Positions 48,380 to 57,515 of a stretch of DNA of 64,000 bases are shown piece after piece. The number at the start of each line of letters is the position of its first letter. Position 1 is the stretch's first letter. The notes beneath the pieces are model-generated. The model worked only from the letters and a program-made list of their open reading frames with translations, had not been told where the DNA came from and searched no databases. Origin of the DNA: Janibacter limosus (GTDB lineage: Bacteria > Actinomycetota > Actinomycetes > Actinomycetales > Dermatophilaceae); NCBI RefSeq assembly GCF_004295485.1, contig NZ_CP036164.1, positions 2,542,001 to 2,606,000 of the forward strand, read 5' to 3'. Both the position numbers and the translations under genes were made by a program.

Positions 48380-49165
48380 ATGGACATCCCTGCCCTCTTC
48401 TCCCTGGACGCACGCGTCGCCCTCGTGACCGGCGGCTCCCGCGGCATCGGCCGGATGATCACCGAGGGCCTGCTCAACCAGGGCGCGACGGTCTACATCA
48501 CCGCCCGCAAGGAGGAGGCCTGCCGCGCGACGGCCGCCGAGCTGTCCGAGCAGTTCGGCGAAGGGCGTTGTGTCGCGCTGCCCGGCGACGTCTCGACGAC
48601 CGCCGGCATCGCCGCGCTGCTCGAGGACCTCGGCCAGCACGAGAGCCACCTCGACATCCTCGTCAACAACGCGGGGGCGGCCTGGGGCGAGCCCTTCGAC
48701 ACCTTCCCCGAGAGCGGGTGGGACAAGGTCATGGACCTCAACGTCAAGGCGCCGTTCTTCCTCACCCAGGCCGCCAAGGGCCTGCTGCTCGCCGGCCGTG
48801 AGCGCGGTGGCCACCTCGCCAAGGTCATCAACATCGCCTCCATCGACGGGCTCTCGCTCAACCCGATGGAGACGTACTCGTACCACGCGAGCAAGGCGGG
48901 CGTCGTGCACCTGACCAAGCGGATGGCGGTGACGCTCGCCCCCGAGGGCATCGTCGTCAGCGCGATCGCCCCCGGCGCCTTCGCCTCGAACATGAACAAG
49001 GAGGCGCGCGACCACGGCGACGAGATCTCCGCCGCGATCCCCTCCGGCCGGATCGGCCGCCCCGAGGACATGGCCGCCGCAGCCGTCTACCTCGCCTCCG
49101 ACGCCGGCGACTACGTCGTCGGCAGCACCCTCACCGTCGACGGCGGGGTCACCATCGCCCGCTGA
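48380..49165 (+). CDS. Short-chain dehydrogenase/reductase
   Basis: A 261-residue classical SDR. The cofactor motif is VTGGSRGIGRMITEGLL, the Arg in YITARKEE suggests NADP, NNAGAAWGEPF follows, and the active site is IASIDGLSLNPMET with YSYHASKAG (YxxxK in YHASK). It most resembles RhlG-like and 3-oxoacyl reductases. ATG 48380 is preceded by GAAGGA. It is divergent from the reductase operon and may be co-transcribed with the VOC gene 53 bases later. Confidence 0.86.
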   Translation: MDIPALFSLDARVALVTGGSRGIGRMITEGLLNQGATVYITARKEEACRATAAELSEQFGEGRCVALPGDVSTTAGIAALLEDLGQHESHLDILVNNAGAAWGEPFDTFPESGWDKVMDLNVKAPFFLTQAAKGLLLAGRERGGHLAKVINIASIDGLSLNPMETYSYHASKAGVVHLTKRMAVTLAPEGIVVSAIAPGAFASNMNKEARDHGDEISAAIPSGRIGRPEDMAAAAVYLASDAGDYVVGSTLTVDGGVTIAR

Positions 49166-49218
49166 CGTCGCCGCGAAATCGGTTGGACAGGGGCGCGCGC
49201 GGGTGGAGGATTGCCGTC

Positions 49219-49923
49219 ATGGCTTCCGAGTTGACCGCCCTCACCTTCGGCACCCCCGACCCTCGGCGTCCCGCGCTCTTCTGGGGTGAGTTGCTCGGCC
49301 AGTCCGTCACGACCGAGCGCGCCGCACCAGCGCTGACGCCGCATCCTGAGGTGGGGTTCAGCCTCAGGTTCGTGCCGATGGCTGACGAGAGGTGGGGACC
49401 GAACCAGATGCACCCCGACCTGTTGCCGACCTCGCTCGACGAGCAGGCGTCCGCGGTGGAGCGAGCCCTCCGGCTCGGGGCCCGCCACCTCGACGTCGGC
49501 CAGGGGGACGCCGACCACGTCGTCCTCGCCGATCCCGACGGCAACGAGCTGTGCGTGCTCGAGCCCGGCGGCAGCTTCCTCGCCGGCTGCCCGTTCTTCA
49601 GCTCGTTGTCCGGCGACGGTCTCGCGCAGGTCGGCCACTTCTGGCGCGACGCCCTCGCCTGGGACGTGGTCTGGGACCAGGACGGCGAGACCGCCATCCA
49701 GTCACCCGCCGGCGGTCCCAAGCTCACCTGGGGCGGCGAACCCGTGCACCGCAAGGGTGGGCGCAACCGGCTCCACCTCGACCTCACGCCCTGCGACGGG
49801 TCGAGCAGCCACGACGAGGTCGAGCGCCTGCTGGCACTCGGGGCCTCGCGTGTCGCGGCCGGTTGCGCAGACGCTGAGGGCCTGGCCGACCCCGGCGGCA
49901 ACGAGTTCTGCGTGGTGGGGTGA
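49219..49923 (+). CDS. VOC family (glyoxalase-like) protein
   Basis: A 234-residue protein made of two glyoxalase-fold halves: LTALTFGTPDPRRPALFWGE starts the first, ending ADPDGNELCVLEPGG, and the second ends ADPGGNEFCVVG. The two C-terminal half motifs show an internal duplication. No metal or substrate can be assigned; actinobacterial relatives are annotated only as VOC proteins. GGTGGAGGA precedes the ATG. It converges on the second TetR gene. Confidence 0.8.
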   Translation: MASELTALTFGTPDPRRPALFWGELLGQSVTTERAAPALTPHPEVGFSLRFVPMADERWGPNQMHPDLLPTSLDEQASAVERALRLGARHLDVGQGDADHVVLADPDGNELCVLEPGGSFLAGCPFFSSLSGDGLAQVGHFWRDALAWDVVWDQDGETAIQSPAGGPKLTWGGEPVHRKGGRNRLHLDLTPCDGSSSHDEVERLLALGASRVAAGCADAEGLADPGGNEFCVVG

Positions 49924-49950
49924 CCGACCGCGCCGGTCCGGGGAGGCGGC

Positions 49951-50640
49951 TCAGTCCGCCCGCAGCTCAGGCGTGGTGAGCCCGAGCGCATTGGTCCACA
50001 GCCGGGTGGCGCCGTCGACGAGCTCGTCGACGGGGACGAGGAGGAAGTCGTTGACGAAGGCGTCCTGGGCCAGTCGCGAGACCATGCCCGAGAGCGCCAT
50101 GGCCGCGGTCATCGCGTCGATGCCGCGGTCGGCGAGGCCGCGGGACTGCAGGTCGGCGATGGCCCGGCCGTTGCGGACGACGAAGGCATTGGCCCGGGCC
50201 TGCCGCAGCTCCCGGAAGCGAGGATCGACCGCCGCGACCTGGAGGAGCAGCTGGTTGAGCCGGGCATTGCGCCGGTAGGCCTCGAAGTAGGCCCGGTTGC
50301 TCGCCGCGATGATCTCGATGGGGTCGTCGGTGCGCTCCATCGAGGTGGTGCCCGGGTGCAGCATGTCGCTCTGCGCCTCGTGGAGGACGGCGGCGAAGAC
50401 CTCGTCCTTGCTGTCGAACCACGTGTAGAAGCTGCCGATCGAGCACTTGGCCTCGGCCGCGATGTCGACGAGGCGGGAGTCGACGTAGCCGTCCCGCTCG
50501 AAGACGGTGCGGGCCGCGGCGATGAGCGCGTCACGGGTGCGCTGGCCACGCGCGGTCTGCGGCTGGGTGCCGAGCTTGGCGGCGTCGACGAGGTCGGGCA
50601 CCTCGCTCGTGGTCTCGCTGTCGCTGGGCATGGCCGCCAT
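49951..50640 (-). CDS. TetR family regulator (second)
   Basis: A 229-residue regulator with helix-turn-helix ALIAAARTVFERDGYVDSRL then VDIAAEAKCSIGSFYTWFDS and SKDEVF. A 25-residue polar extension precedes the DNA-binding domain. It ends the HAD-dehydrogenase-kinase operon, one base after the kinase stop, so its level follows expression from palindrome D. It is the second candidate reader of the shared palindrome. Start may be 50640 or 50631; no strong ribosome site is visible for either. Confidence 0.87.
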   Translation of the reverse strand: MAAMPSDSETTSEVPDLVDAAKLGTQPQTARGQRTRDALIAAARTVFERDGYVDSRLVDIAAEAKCSIGSFYTWFDSKDEVFAAVLHEAQSDMLHPGTTSMERTDDPIEIIAASNRAYFEAYRRNARLNQLLLQVAAVDPRFRELRQARANAFVVRNGRAIADLQSRGLADRGIDAMTAAMALSGMVSRLAQDAFVNDFLLVPVDELVDGATRLWTNALGLTTPELRAD

Positions 50641-50641
50641 G

Positions 50642-51658
50642 CTAAACCGCTTCGTCCAGCACCACGTGCGCCGCGGCCACGAGCTGGTCGACCGCGTCGG
50701 GCGGGATCGACCCCATGGCGGTGAGGTTGCGCGGGTCGTCGAGCTGACGGCGGCGGACGCCCTCGAGGATGATCGCGAGCTTCCACAGCCCCAGCCCGTG
50801 CCAGAAGGGGACGGCGGAGACGTCCCTGCCGGACACCTCGGCGTAGTGCTCGACCAGCTCGGTCCGGGTGGCGAAGCCCGCCACCGTGGAGGCGTCGAAG
50901 CGCATCGTCGGCGGGTCCCCGGCCTGGGGCCAGTAGGCGAGCGCGGTCCCGAGGTCGGCGAGCGGGTCGCCGAGCGTGGCCAGCTCCCAGTCGAGGATCG
51001 CCCGCACCTGCGCGTCGTCGGGGTCGATGATGACATTGCGCAGGTGGCAGTCCCCGTGGACGAGGGTGACCTCGCCCGCCCCGGGCTCGCGCTCGTGCAG
51101 CCGCCCGGTGAGCCGGTCGAGCTCGCCGAGGTCGCGCGTGCGCGACAGCTCCCACTGCCCCGCCCACCGCTTGAGCTGCCGGGCGGCGTAGGGCTTGTGG
51201 CTCGCGAGGTCGTCGAGCCCCACCCGGTCCAGCTCGACCGCGTGGATCCGGGCGAGGGTGTCGACGAGGGAGAGGCCGACCGCATGCCGGGCGGCCGGCG
51301 GCAGGCCCTCCGCGTCGCCGCGCTCGTCGAGGACGAGCCCGTCGACGAAGGAGACGACGAGCACTGGCCGGTCGGCGACCGCCGGGTCCTCGCACAGCCC
51401 GTGCACGACGGGAAGGGGGACGTCGCTCCCCTGCAGCGCGGAGAGTATCCGGTGCTCCCGGGCCACGTCGTGGGCCGAGGCGAGCAGCTCGCCCATCGGG
51501 GGGCGCCGCAGGACCAGGCGGGCCCCCTTCGCGTCGGTGACGAGGTAGGTGAGGTTGGACTGGCCCAACCCCACCCGCTCGTAGGCCAGCGGTAGCTCGA
51601 CGTCGACCCGCGGGCTGACCCACGCCGTCATCGCGGCCGTGTCGACGCCCTCGATCAC
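50642..51658 (-). CDS. APH-type phosphotransferase, ACAD11 kinase-domain homologue
   Basis: A 338-residue aminoglycoside-phosphotransferase-fold kinase. The catalytic loop is [17 protein letters not shown] with Asp and Asn of HGDxxxxN, and the metal-binding Asp is in [18 protein letters not shown]. These motifs and the neighbourhood match the kinase domain of ACAD10/ACAD11 and LvaA of Pseudomonas putida, which phosphorylates 4-hydroxyacyl-CoA, far better than antibiotic resistance enzymes. GTG 51658 overlaps the dehydrogenase stop as GTGA; ATG 51631 is the alternative. The role in 4-hydroxy acid catabolism is inferred. Confidence 0.85.
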   Translation of the reverse strand: MIEGVDTAAMTAWVSPRVDVELPLAYERVGLGQSNLTYLVTDAKGARLVLRRPPMGELLASAHDVAREHRILSALQGSDVPLPVVHGLCEDPAVADRPVLVVSFVDGLVLDERGDAEGLPPAARHAVGLSLVDTLARIHAVELDRVGLDDLASHKPYAARQLKRWAGQWELSRTRDLGELDRLTGRLHEREPGAGEVTLVHGDCHLRNVIIDPDDAQVRAILDWELATLGDPLADLGTALAYWPQAGDPPTMRFDASTVAGFATRTELVEHYAEVSGRDVSAVPFWHGLGLWKLAIILEGVRRRQLDDPRNLTAMGSIPPDAVDQLVAAAHVVLDEAV

Positions 51659-52875
51659 TTCTTGCCCCACTCCGGGCTGCGACGGCGGTACTCCCGCCGC
51701 GCGATCGTCATCTTGTGCACCTCGTCGGGGCCGTCGGCCAGACGGAGGGTGCGCATGTGGGCGTACCACATGGCCAGCGGGAAGTCGTCGCTCACGCCAC
51801 CGCCGCCGTGCACCTGGATGGCCCGGTCGATGATCTTCAGCGCCATCTGCGGGGCGGCGACCTTGATCGCCGCGATCTCGGTGCGCGCGACCTTGTTGCC
51901 CACGGTGTCCATCATGTGCGCGGTCTTGAGGGTCAGCAGGCGCACCATCTCGATCTCGATGCGGGCCTCGGCGACCCAGTCCATGATGTTGGACCGGTTG
52001 GCCACCGGCTCGCCGAAGGTCACCCGGGACTGCGCCCGGTCGATCATCAGGTCGAGCGCACGCTCGGCGACACCGATGGCGCGCATGCAGTGGTGGATGC
52101 GGCCCGGCCCGAGGCGGGCCTGGCTGATCATGAAGCCGTCACCCTCCCCGGCCAGGAGCGCGTCGACGGGCACCCGCACGTCGGTGAAGCTGACCTCGGC
52201 GTGGCCCTCGCGGTCCATGTAGCCGAAGACCGGCAGGCCGCGCTCGACCGTGACGCCCGGGGCGTCGATCGGCACGACCATCATCGACTGCTGGCGATGG
52301 GTCGGGGCGTCGGGGTCGGTCTTGCCCATGACGATGAGGACCTTGCAGTTCTGGTGCAGCGCGTTGGAGGTCCACCACTTGCGGCCGTTGATGACGTACT
52401 CGTCGCCGTCACGCTCCATGCGCGTCTCGACATTGGTCGCGTCGGAGCTGGCGACCGCCGGCTCGGTCATGGCGAAGGCCGAGGCCATCTCGCCCGCGAG
52501 CAGCGGCTTCAGGTACTTCTCCTTGTGCTCGTCGGTGCCGAAGAGGGTGAGCACCTCCATGTTGCCGGTGTCCGGGGCATTGCAGTTGATCGCCTCGGGG
52601 GCGATCTCGATGCTCCGCCCGGTGATCTCCGCGAGGTGGGCGTACTCGAGGTTGGTCAGCCCCGGCCCCCACTCGGGGTGCGGGTGGAAGAGGTTCCACA
52701 GGCCCTGACTGCGCGCCTCGGCCTTGAGGTCCTCGAGGACCTGCGGGTGGTGGTTGGGGTTGCCGGAGGCACGCATCTGCTCGCGGTAGACGCTCTCCGC
52801 GGGGTAGACGTGCTCGTCCATGAAGGTGAGCAGGCGGTCGCGGTAGTCCTGGCCGCGTTCACTGAGTTCGAACAT
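51655..52875 (-). CDS. ACAD10/11-type acyl-CoA dehydrogenase (second copy)
   Basis: A 406-residue flavoprotein. Signatures of the ACAD11 branch are [60 protein letters not shown] and [20 protein letters not shown] followed by DGPDEVH. It is similar along its length to the product of 40744-41961. Its direct coupling to the kinase gene (GTGA) mirrors the kinase-dehydrogenase fusion of ACAD11, so it may act on a 4-phosphoacyl-CoA. It follows the HAD gene after 35 bases. Confidence 0.9.
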   Translation of the reverse strand: MFELSERGQDYRDRLLTFMDEHVYPAESVYREQMRASGNPNHHPQVLEDLKAEARSQGLWNLFHPHPEWGPGLTNLEYAHLAEITGRSIEIAPEAINCNAPDTGNMEVLTLFGTDEHKEKYLKPLLAGEMASAFAMTEPAVASSDATNVETRMERDGDEYVINGRKWWTSNALHQNCKVLIVMGKTDPDAPTHRQQSMMVVPIDAPGVTVERGLPVFGYMDREGHAEVSFTDVRVPVDALLAGEGDGFMISQARLGPGRIHHCMRAIGVAERALDLMIDRAQSRVTFGEPVANRSNIMDWVAEARIEIEMVRLLTLKTAHMMDTVGNKVARTEIAAIKVAAPQMALKIIDRAIQVHGGGGVSDDFPLAMWYAHMRTLRLADGPDEVHKMTIARREYRRRSPEWGKK

Positions 52876-52910
52876 CGTGTCGTCCTTGGGTCGTGGGGTG
52901 GGAAGGGGGG

Positions 52911-53588
52911 TCAACGCGCGGTCGGCGTCGGGGCAGGAAGGGAGAGCACCTCGCGGATGCGGGGCACGGTCTCGTCGGCGGTGCGGTGCAGCACGCCGCG
53001 GATGCCGAGGCGCGCGGCGCCGACGAGGTTGTGCTCGAGGTCGTCGACGAGCACGCACTCGGTCGGGTCGACGCCCAGTCGCTCGCAGGCGATCCGGTAG
53101 ATCTCGCGGGAGGGCTTGCGCACGCCGACCTGCGCGGAGATGACCGTGACGTCGAAGAGCTCGTCGAGGTCGACGCGGGCGTAGCAGTCGCGGCCCAGCG
53201 AGTTGGAGACGAGCGCGACGGGGACACCGGCGGCCCGGGCCTGACGGACCAGCTCGATCATCGGCTCGTCCAGGTCCATGTGGGTGGCCAGGGCAGCGAG
53301 CAGGCCACGGGGCTCGACGATGCCGCCCGCCTCGACGAGGGCGGCGGCGAAGGCATCCTCGAAGCCCTCGTCGTCGAGCCGTCCGGTCTCGTGCTCGGAC
53401 AGCGCCGCGCGGGCCCCCTCGTGGGTGGCGAGGACCCGCAGGGCCTCGTCAGGAGCGAGGCCGGCGTCGGCGCCGAGCGCCCCGAAGGCGGCGCTGATCG
53501 GGGCCGTGAGCACTCCCCCGAAGTCGATCAGCAGGGCCGACGCGGGGCCGGCGTCGGCCTGGGGCGAGTCGGGTGACGTCGTCGTCAT
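52911..53588 (-). CDS. HAD superfamily hydrolase, ACAD10 N-domain-like
   Basis: A 225-residue HAD-like protein. Motif I is LLIDFGGVL with nucleophile Asp22, but the usual second Asp (DxD) is Gly24; motif II is ALVSNSLG and motif III is [11 protein letters not shown] followed by [10 protein letters not shown]. The DxG variant is the same type as in the HAD domain of ACAD10 (FDMGGVL) and may lack ordinary phosphatase activity. ATG 53588 follows AAGGAG by 5 bases. It opens the operon HAD, dehydrogenase, kinase, TetR behind palindrome D. Confidence 0.86.
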   Translation of the reverse strand: MTTTSPDSPQADAGPASALLIDFGGVLTAPISAAFGALGADAGLAPDEALRVLATHEGARAALSEHETGRLDDEGFEDAFAAALVEAGGIVEPRGLLAALATHMDLDEPMIELVRQARAAGVPVALVSNSLGRDCYARVDLDELFDVTVISAQVGVRKPSREIYRIACERLGVDPTECVLVDDLEHNLVGAARLGIRGVLHRTADETVPRIREVLSLPAPTPTAR

Positions 53589-53620
53589 GGGCACTCCTTG
53601 TGGTCTTCTGCCTCGCCATA

Positions 53621-53649
53621 GGTATACTTGAACTCAGATTCATATTCAA
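53621..53649. promoter_or_regulatory. Promoter with island palindrome D
   Basis: TGAAC-TCAG-ATTCA lies at 53629-53642. On the minus strand TTGAAT (53649-53644) and TATACC (53626-53621) are separated by exactly 17 bases, with the palindrome filling the spacer. It is shared with the divergent MFS gene. Confidence 0.7.
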
Positions 53650-53692
53650 GTCCTAGTGCCTCATCCGCGACGACGACGTCCCAGGAGCCACC

Positions 53693-55045
53693 ATCTCCAG
53701 TGCCACCCTGTCACCGGCACCGCACCGCGGGGCGCTCGCGACCGCCTTCGCGATCCTCTTCGGGGTGACCGGGCTCGGGAGCGCGGCCGTCGCCGTCGCC
53801 CTCCCCGCCCTCGCGGACGACCTCGACCTGACCACCGGTCGCGCGGCCCTGGTCGTCAGCTGCTACTCCCTCGCACTCGCCGTGGGCAGCGCGGTCTTCG
53901 GGCGGCTGGGTGACCTCTTCGGCATCCGGCTGCCGCTGCTCATCGGGATCTCGGTCATGGTGACCGCCGCCTGCGCAGGAGCCCTCGTCGACTCCCTTCC
54001 CGCCCTCATCGCCACGCGCACGCTGCAGGGTCTCGGGGCCGCGGCCGTGCCGGCCCTCACCCTCGCCGCGATCCAGGCCCTCTTCGCCGGGGACGGCCGC
54101 GCGCGGGCCATGGCCACGTACTCGGGGGTGGGCGCGACGGTCAACGCGCTGGGTCCCGTCGTCGGAGCCCTGCTCGTCGACCCCTTCGGCTGGCGTCCGG
54201 TGGTGGCGATCCCGCTGGCCACGCTGGCGGCGATCCCGCTCGTCTGGCGCGACCTGCCGACCCGACGCCAGACCGGCGCGACCCTCGACCCCGTCGGCGC
54301 CCTGCTCGTGGGCGGAGCGGCGATCGGTGCCGTCCTCTCGTTGCAGGCCGCCACGCTGGGCGGGGCCACCGCCATCGCCGGGCTCGTCCTGCTCGTGGTG
54401 ACCGCCCCGGCGGCGGTCCTGCGGTCGCGCCGGCGACCGCACGGCGTCGTCCCCGCGTCACTCGTGCGGGACAAGGCCGCCCGTCGCAGCCTGCTCACCG
54501 CCGCGAGCCTGCCGTCGGCCTGGTTCGGGATCCTCGTCGCCGTCCCGGTCGTCCTCACCGAGAGCGGCTGGTCCGGCACCGGGGTCGGGATGCTCCTCCT
54601 GCCCTGCGCGGCGCTCGGGGTCATCGCCCCCCGCGTCACCGGGCCCGCCCTCATCGCCCTCGGCGCTGCCCGCAGCCAGCTCATCGCGACGACCGGCACG
54701 GCAGCCGCGGTCGCGCTCGCGGCGCTCGGCGCGGCCCGGGTCGACGCGGCCATGCTCGTCGTGGCGAGTCTGATCCTCATGATGTCCTTCGGCCTCGGCC
54801 AGCCGGCCATGACGGCGCTCGTCGCCGACTCCGTCCCGGCGCACACCCGCGGCGGCGCCCTCGGCCTGCTCACCCTCGTCTTCCTCCTCGGCGGCAGCAT
54901 GGGAGCAGCAGCGGTCGGCGGGCTCGGCGAGGTCATCGGCCTGCCGCGGGCCCTCCTCGTCGTCGCGGTCCTCCCGGCGACCGCCGCGCTCGCCTTCCTC
55001 CGCCCCCTTCCCGCTCCCCATCCCCAACCCCAGGAGATCCCGTGA
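53693..55045 (+). CDS. MFS transporter with an apparent ATC start
   Basis: A 450-residue drug/metabolite-type MFS protein with about 12 spans. The first helix reads ATAFAILFGVTGLGSAAVAV and motif A follows as FGRLGDLFGIRLPLL. The first standard start (GTG 53765) falls inside helix 1. Between the upstream in-frame TAG (53654) and that GTG there is no ATG, GTG or TTG; the best-placed codon is ATC 53693, 5 bases after AGGAG. A CTG at 53708 has no ribosome site. It overlaps the hydratase gene (GTGA) and is divergent from the HAD operon. It could export a toxic intermediate or import substrate. Confidence 0.78.
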   Translation: MSSATLSPAPHRGALATAFAILFGVTGLGSAAVAVALPALADDLDLTTGRAALVVSCYSLALAVGSAVFGRLGDLFGIRLPLLIGISVMVTAACAGALVDSLPALIATRTLQGLGAAAVPALTLAAIQALFAGDGRARAMATYSGVGATVNALGPVVGALLVDPFGWRPVVAIPLATLAAIPLVWRDLPTRRQTGATLDPVGALLVGGAAIGAVLSLQAATLGGATAIAGLVLLVVTAPAAVLRSRRRPHGVVPASLVRDKAARRSLLTAASLPSAWFGILVAVPVVLTESGWSGTGVGMLLLPCAALGVIAPRVTGPALIALGAARSQLIATTGTAAAVALAALGAARVDAAMLVVASLILMMSFGLGQPAMTALVADSVPAHTRGGALGLLTLVFLLGGSMGAAAVGGLGEVIGLPRALLVVAVLPATAALAFLRPLPAPHPQPQEIP

Positions 55046-55851
55046 CCGACACCGACCACGTCCTCTACGACCTCAGCGACGGCATCGCGACCATCACCCT
55101 CAACCGGCCCGACCGGCGCAACGCGATGTCGGTCCCGATGATCGAGCGGCTCGGCGAGCTGCTCGCCCAGACCGACGAGGACCCCGACGTGCGGGTCCTC
55201 GTCCTCACCGGCGCCGGGCGCGCCTTCTGCTCCGGCGGCGACGTCCAGCAGTTCGACGCCGACGGCGGCGAAGGGGGTGGTGCCACCGAGGTCGACCCCG
55301 CTGGCGTCGCCGACCAGCTGCGTCACCAGGAGCTGACGGTGGGCCGCCTGCACGCCTTCACCAAGCCGACGATCGCGGCGCTCCCCGGCGCCGCCGCCGG
55401 CGCCGGTCTGGGCCTCGCCCTCGCGACCGACCTGCGCATCGGCACGCCGCGCACCGTCGTCGCCACGGCCTTCGCCGCAGTCGCCCTGTCCGGGGACTTC
55501 GGGGTGGCGTGGCTGCTCGACCGGCTCGTCGGGCCGGCGCGCGCCCGTGAGCTGATGCTGCTGGGCCCCCGCCTCGACGGGCAGGCCTGCCTCGACCTCG
55601 GTCTGCTCAGCCGCCTCGTGCCCGAGGACGAGCTCGTGGACGGCACCCGCGCGGTGGCGGCCCAGCTCGCCGCGGGTCCCGCCCTCGCCCTGGCGAGCAT
55701 CAAGCACAACCTGCGCGAGGCGCCCCACCAGACGCTGTCCGAGTCGATGGCCGCCGAGGTGCCCCGGCACAAGGCGTGCGGCCTCACGGCAGACCACGTC
55801 GAGGCCGCGCGCGCCTTCGTCGAGAAGCGGCCGCCGGTCTTCGCCCGCTGA
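55042..55851 (+). CDS. Enoyl-CoA hydratase/isomerase family protein
   Basis: A 269-residue crotonase-fold protein. The oxyanion-hole stretches are GRAFCSGGDVQQF and PGAAAGAGLGLALATDLRI; where hydratases carry the second catalytic Glu, this one reads ALSGDFGVAWLLDRLVG, closer to PaaG-type isomerases that use an Asp. Hydration or double-bond isomerisation of an enoyl-CoA is therefore possible. GTG 55042 overlaps the transporter stop as GTGA. Confidence 0.88.
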   Translation: MTDTDHVLYDLSDGIATITLNRPDRRNAMSVPMIERLGELLAQTDEDPDVRVLVLTGAGRAFCSGGDVQQFDADGGEGGGATEVDPAGVADQLRHQELTVGRLHAFTKPTIAALPGAAAGAGLGLALATDLRIGTPRTVVATAFAAVALSGDFGVAWLLDRLVGPARARELMLLGPRLDGQACLDLGLLSRLVPEDELVDGTRAVAAQLAAGPALALASIKHNLREAPHQTLSESMAAEVPRHKACGLTADHVEAARAFVEKRPPVFAR

Positions 55852-55883
55852 CGGCTGTCGGGGTGCGGTCGTAGGTTGGTGAC

Positions 55884-56486
55884 ATGGCTCACGTACTGCT
55901 CTTCCCCTCCGTCCTCGGTGTCCGTCAGGGCATCACCGACCTCGCCGACGCCCTGACCGACGCCGGCCACGACGTCACCACGCTCGACCCCTTCGACGGC
56001 GAGACCTTCGACGACTACCCGAGCGGCATGGCCGCCACCAAGGCGATCGGCGACGAGGCGCTGCAGGCCCGGGCGCTGGCCGCGGCGCAGGGGGTCGACG
56101 CCCCCTTCGTCGCCATCGGCTTCTCCGTCGGTGCGGCCACGGCCGAGTGGGTCGCCGCACAGCTGCCCGAGGCCGCGCGTGGGGTCGTCATGGTCGGTGG
56201 CGGCATCCCGATGCGCTTCATCGAGGCGACCTGGCCGTCCGGCGTGCCCGGGCAGGTCCATGTCACCTCCGAGGACCCCTTCCACGAGGAGGACAAGCAG
56301 TTCGACCCGATGGTCGACGAGTACCTCCAGGACGACGTCGAGCAGGCCGGCGGCGAGTACACCTTCGTCGAGTACCAGGGCAGCGGGCACAGCTTCACCG
56401 ACCCGAGCCTGCGGGCCGAGTACCAGCCCGCAGAGGCGCAGATCTTCACCCGGCGCATGCTCGAGTTCGTCGCAGCAGTGGGCTGA
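55884..56486 (+). CDS. Dienelactone hydrolase family protein
   Basis: A 200-residue alpha/beta hydrolase of the dienelactone hydrolase family. The nucleophile elbow is GFSVGAAT with Ser where classical enzymes have Cys, the acid is the Asp in TSEDPFHEED and the His is in GSGHSFTDP. Ring-opening of a lactone or ester hydrolysis is likely. It follows the hydratase gene after 32 bases and converges on the lactonase gene, which adds to the lactone theme of this end of the island. Confidence 0.83.
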   Translation: MAHVLLFPSVLGVRQGITDLADALTDAGHDVTTLDPFDGETFDDYPSGMAATKAIGDEALQARALAAAQGVDAPFVAIGFSVGAATAEWVAAQLPEAARGVVMVGGGIPMRFIEATWPSGVPGQVHVTSEDPFHEEDKQFDPMVDEYLQDDVEQAGGEYTFVEYQGSGHSFTDPSLRAEYQPAEAQIFTRRMLEFVAAVG

Positions 56487-56522
56487 CCCACCGCTCGGAG
56501 GTCGGCAGCGCTCGAGGGCTGG

Positions 56523-57485
56523 CTACCGCTCGAAATAGGTGCGCGGGTTGTGCACCAGCATGGTGTCGATGTCGTCCTGCGTGGCGCCGCCCTCGAGCAG
56601 CGCGGGCAGGACGTCCTCGCTGATGTGCCGGTAGTTCCACCGCGGCACGACCTGCCGCTTGGCCTCGGGGTCGAACCAGTCGATGAAGCACGAGGCGTCG
56701 TGGGCGAGCACCATGCGCTCCGCGTACCCGCGACGCAGCAGCTCCAGGACGGTCGCGACCCGGTCCTCGAAGGGCAGGAGCACGTCGAGGCCGAATCGGT
56801 CCATGCCGAGCAGGGACCCGGCGTCGGCGACCGCGCACAGGTAGTCGACGTCGGTCGTGTCGCCGGAGTGCCCGATGACGACCTTGGTCAGGTCGGCGCC
56901 CTCCTCGGCGAGGACCTTCTGCGCGACCAGCCCGGAGCCGGTGTGCGGGTTGGTGTGCACCGTGATCGGCGCACCGCTCTGCGCGCTGGCCGCACCGACG
57001 GCGCGCATCACCCGCTCGACCCCGGGGGTCAGGCCCTGCTCCTCGATGGCGCACTTGAGGAAGCCCGCGCGGACGCCGGTGTCGGCGATGCCCTCGGTGA
57101 GGTCCTTGAGGAAGAGCTCGGTGAGCGGCTCGGGCACGTCGAAGAGCAGGCCGGGGCCGGTGTAGTGGAACTGGAAGGGGATCTCGTTGTACGTGTACAC
57201 CCCGGTCGCGACGACGATGTTGAGGTCGACCTGCGCGGCGACGCGCTGCACCCGCGGGAGGTATCGACCCAGGCCGAGGACCGTCGGGTCGAGGATCGTG
57301 TCGATGCCCAGGCCCGGCAGGGCCGCGAGCTCGGCGACCGCCTCGGCGACCTTGGCGTCCTCGTCCCAGTCGGCCTGGAAGTTCTGCCGGTACTCCTCCC
57401 CCAGGACGAAGATGTGCTCGTGGGCGAGCACGCGCCCCAGGTCGGCGGAGTCGACACTCCCGGTCACGGTCGGTACAGCCACCAC
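56523..57485 (-). CDS. Phosphotriesterase-like lactonase family protein
   Basis: A 320-residue TIM-barrel metalloenzyme of the PTE-like family. Metal ligands are visible: HEHIF (His22 and His24), the carboxylated-lysine position in AGFLKCAIEEQG, His in PITVHTNPHTG, His in VVIGHSGDTTD and Asp in VLAHDASCF. Most family members are lactonases acting on gamma- or delta-lactones, with weak phosphotriesterase side activity. GTG 57485 is preceded by GAAGGAGAG. Palindrome E and a promoter lie upstream, so it seems to belong to the island regulon. Confidence 0.87.
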   Translation of the reverse strand: MVAVPTVTGSVDSADLGRVLAHEHIFVLGEEYRQNFQADWDEDAKVAEAVAELAALPGLGIDTILDPTVLGLGRYLPRVQRVAAQVDLNIVVATGVYTYNEIPFQFHYTGPGLLFDVPEPLTELFLKDLTEGIADTGVRAGFLKCAIEEQGLTPGVERVMRAVGAASAQSGAPITVHTNPHTGSGLVAQKVLAEEGADLTKVVIGHSGDTTDVDYLCAVADAGSLLGMDRFGLDVLLPFEDRVATVLELLRRGYAERMVLAHDASCFIDWFDPEAKRQVVPRWNYRHISEDVLPALLEGGATQDDIDTMLVHNPRTYFER

Positions 57486-57515
57486 GGCGCACTCTCCTTC
57501 GAGTCGGTGCCTGCG

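Noticed and set aside
50642..51658. Aminoglycoside resistance phosphotransferase
   Set aside because: The fold is shared, but the gene overlaps an ACAD11-type dehydrogenase gene and lies in an acyl-CoA operon, so a kinase acting on hydroxyacyl-CoA is more likely.
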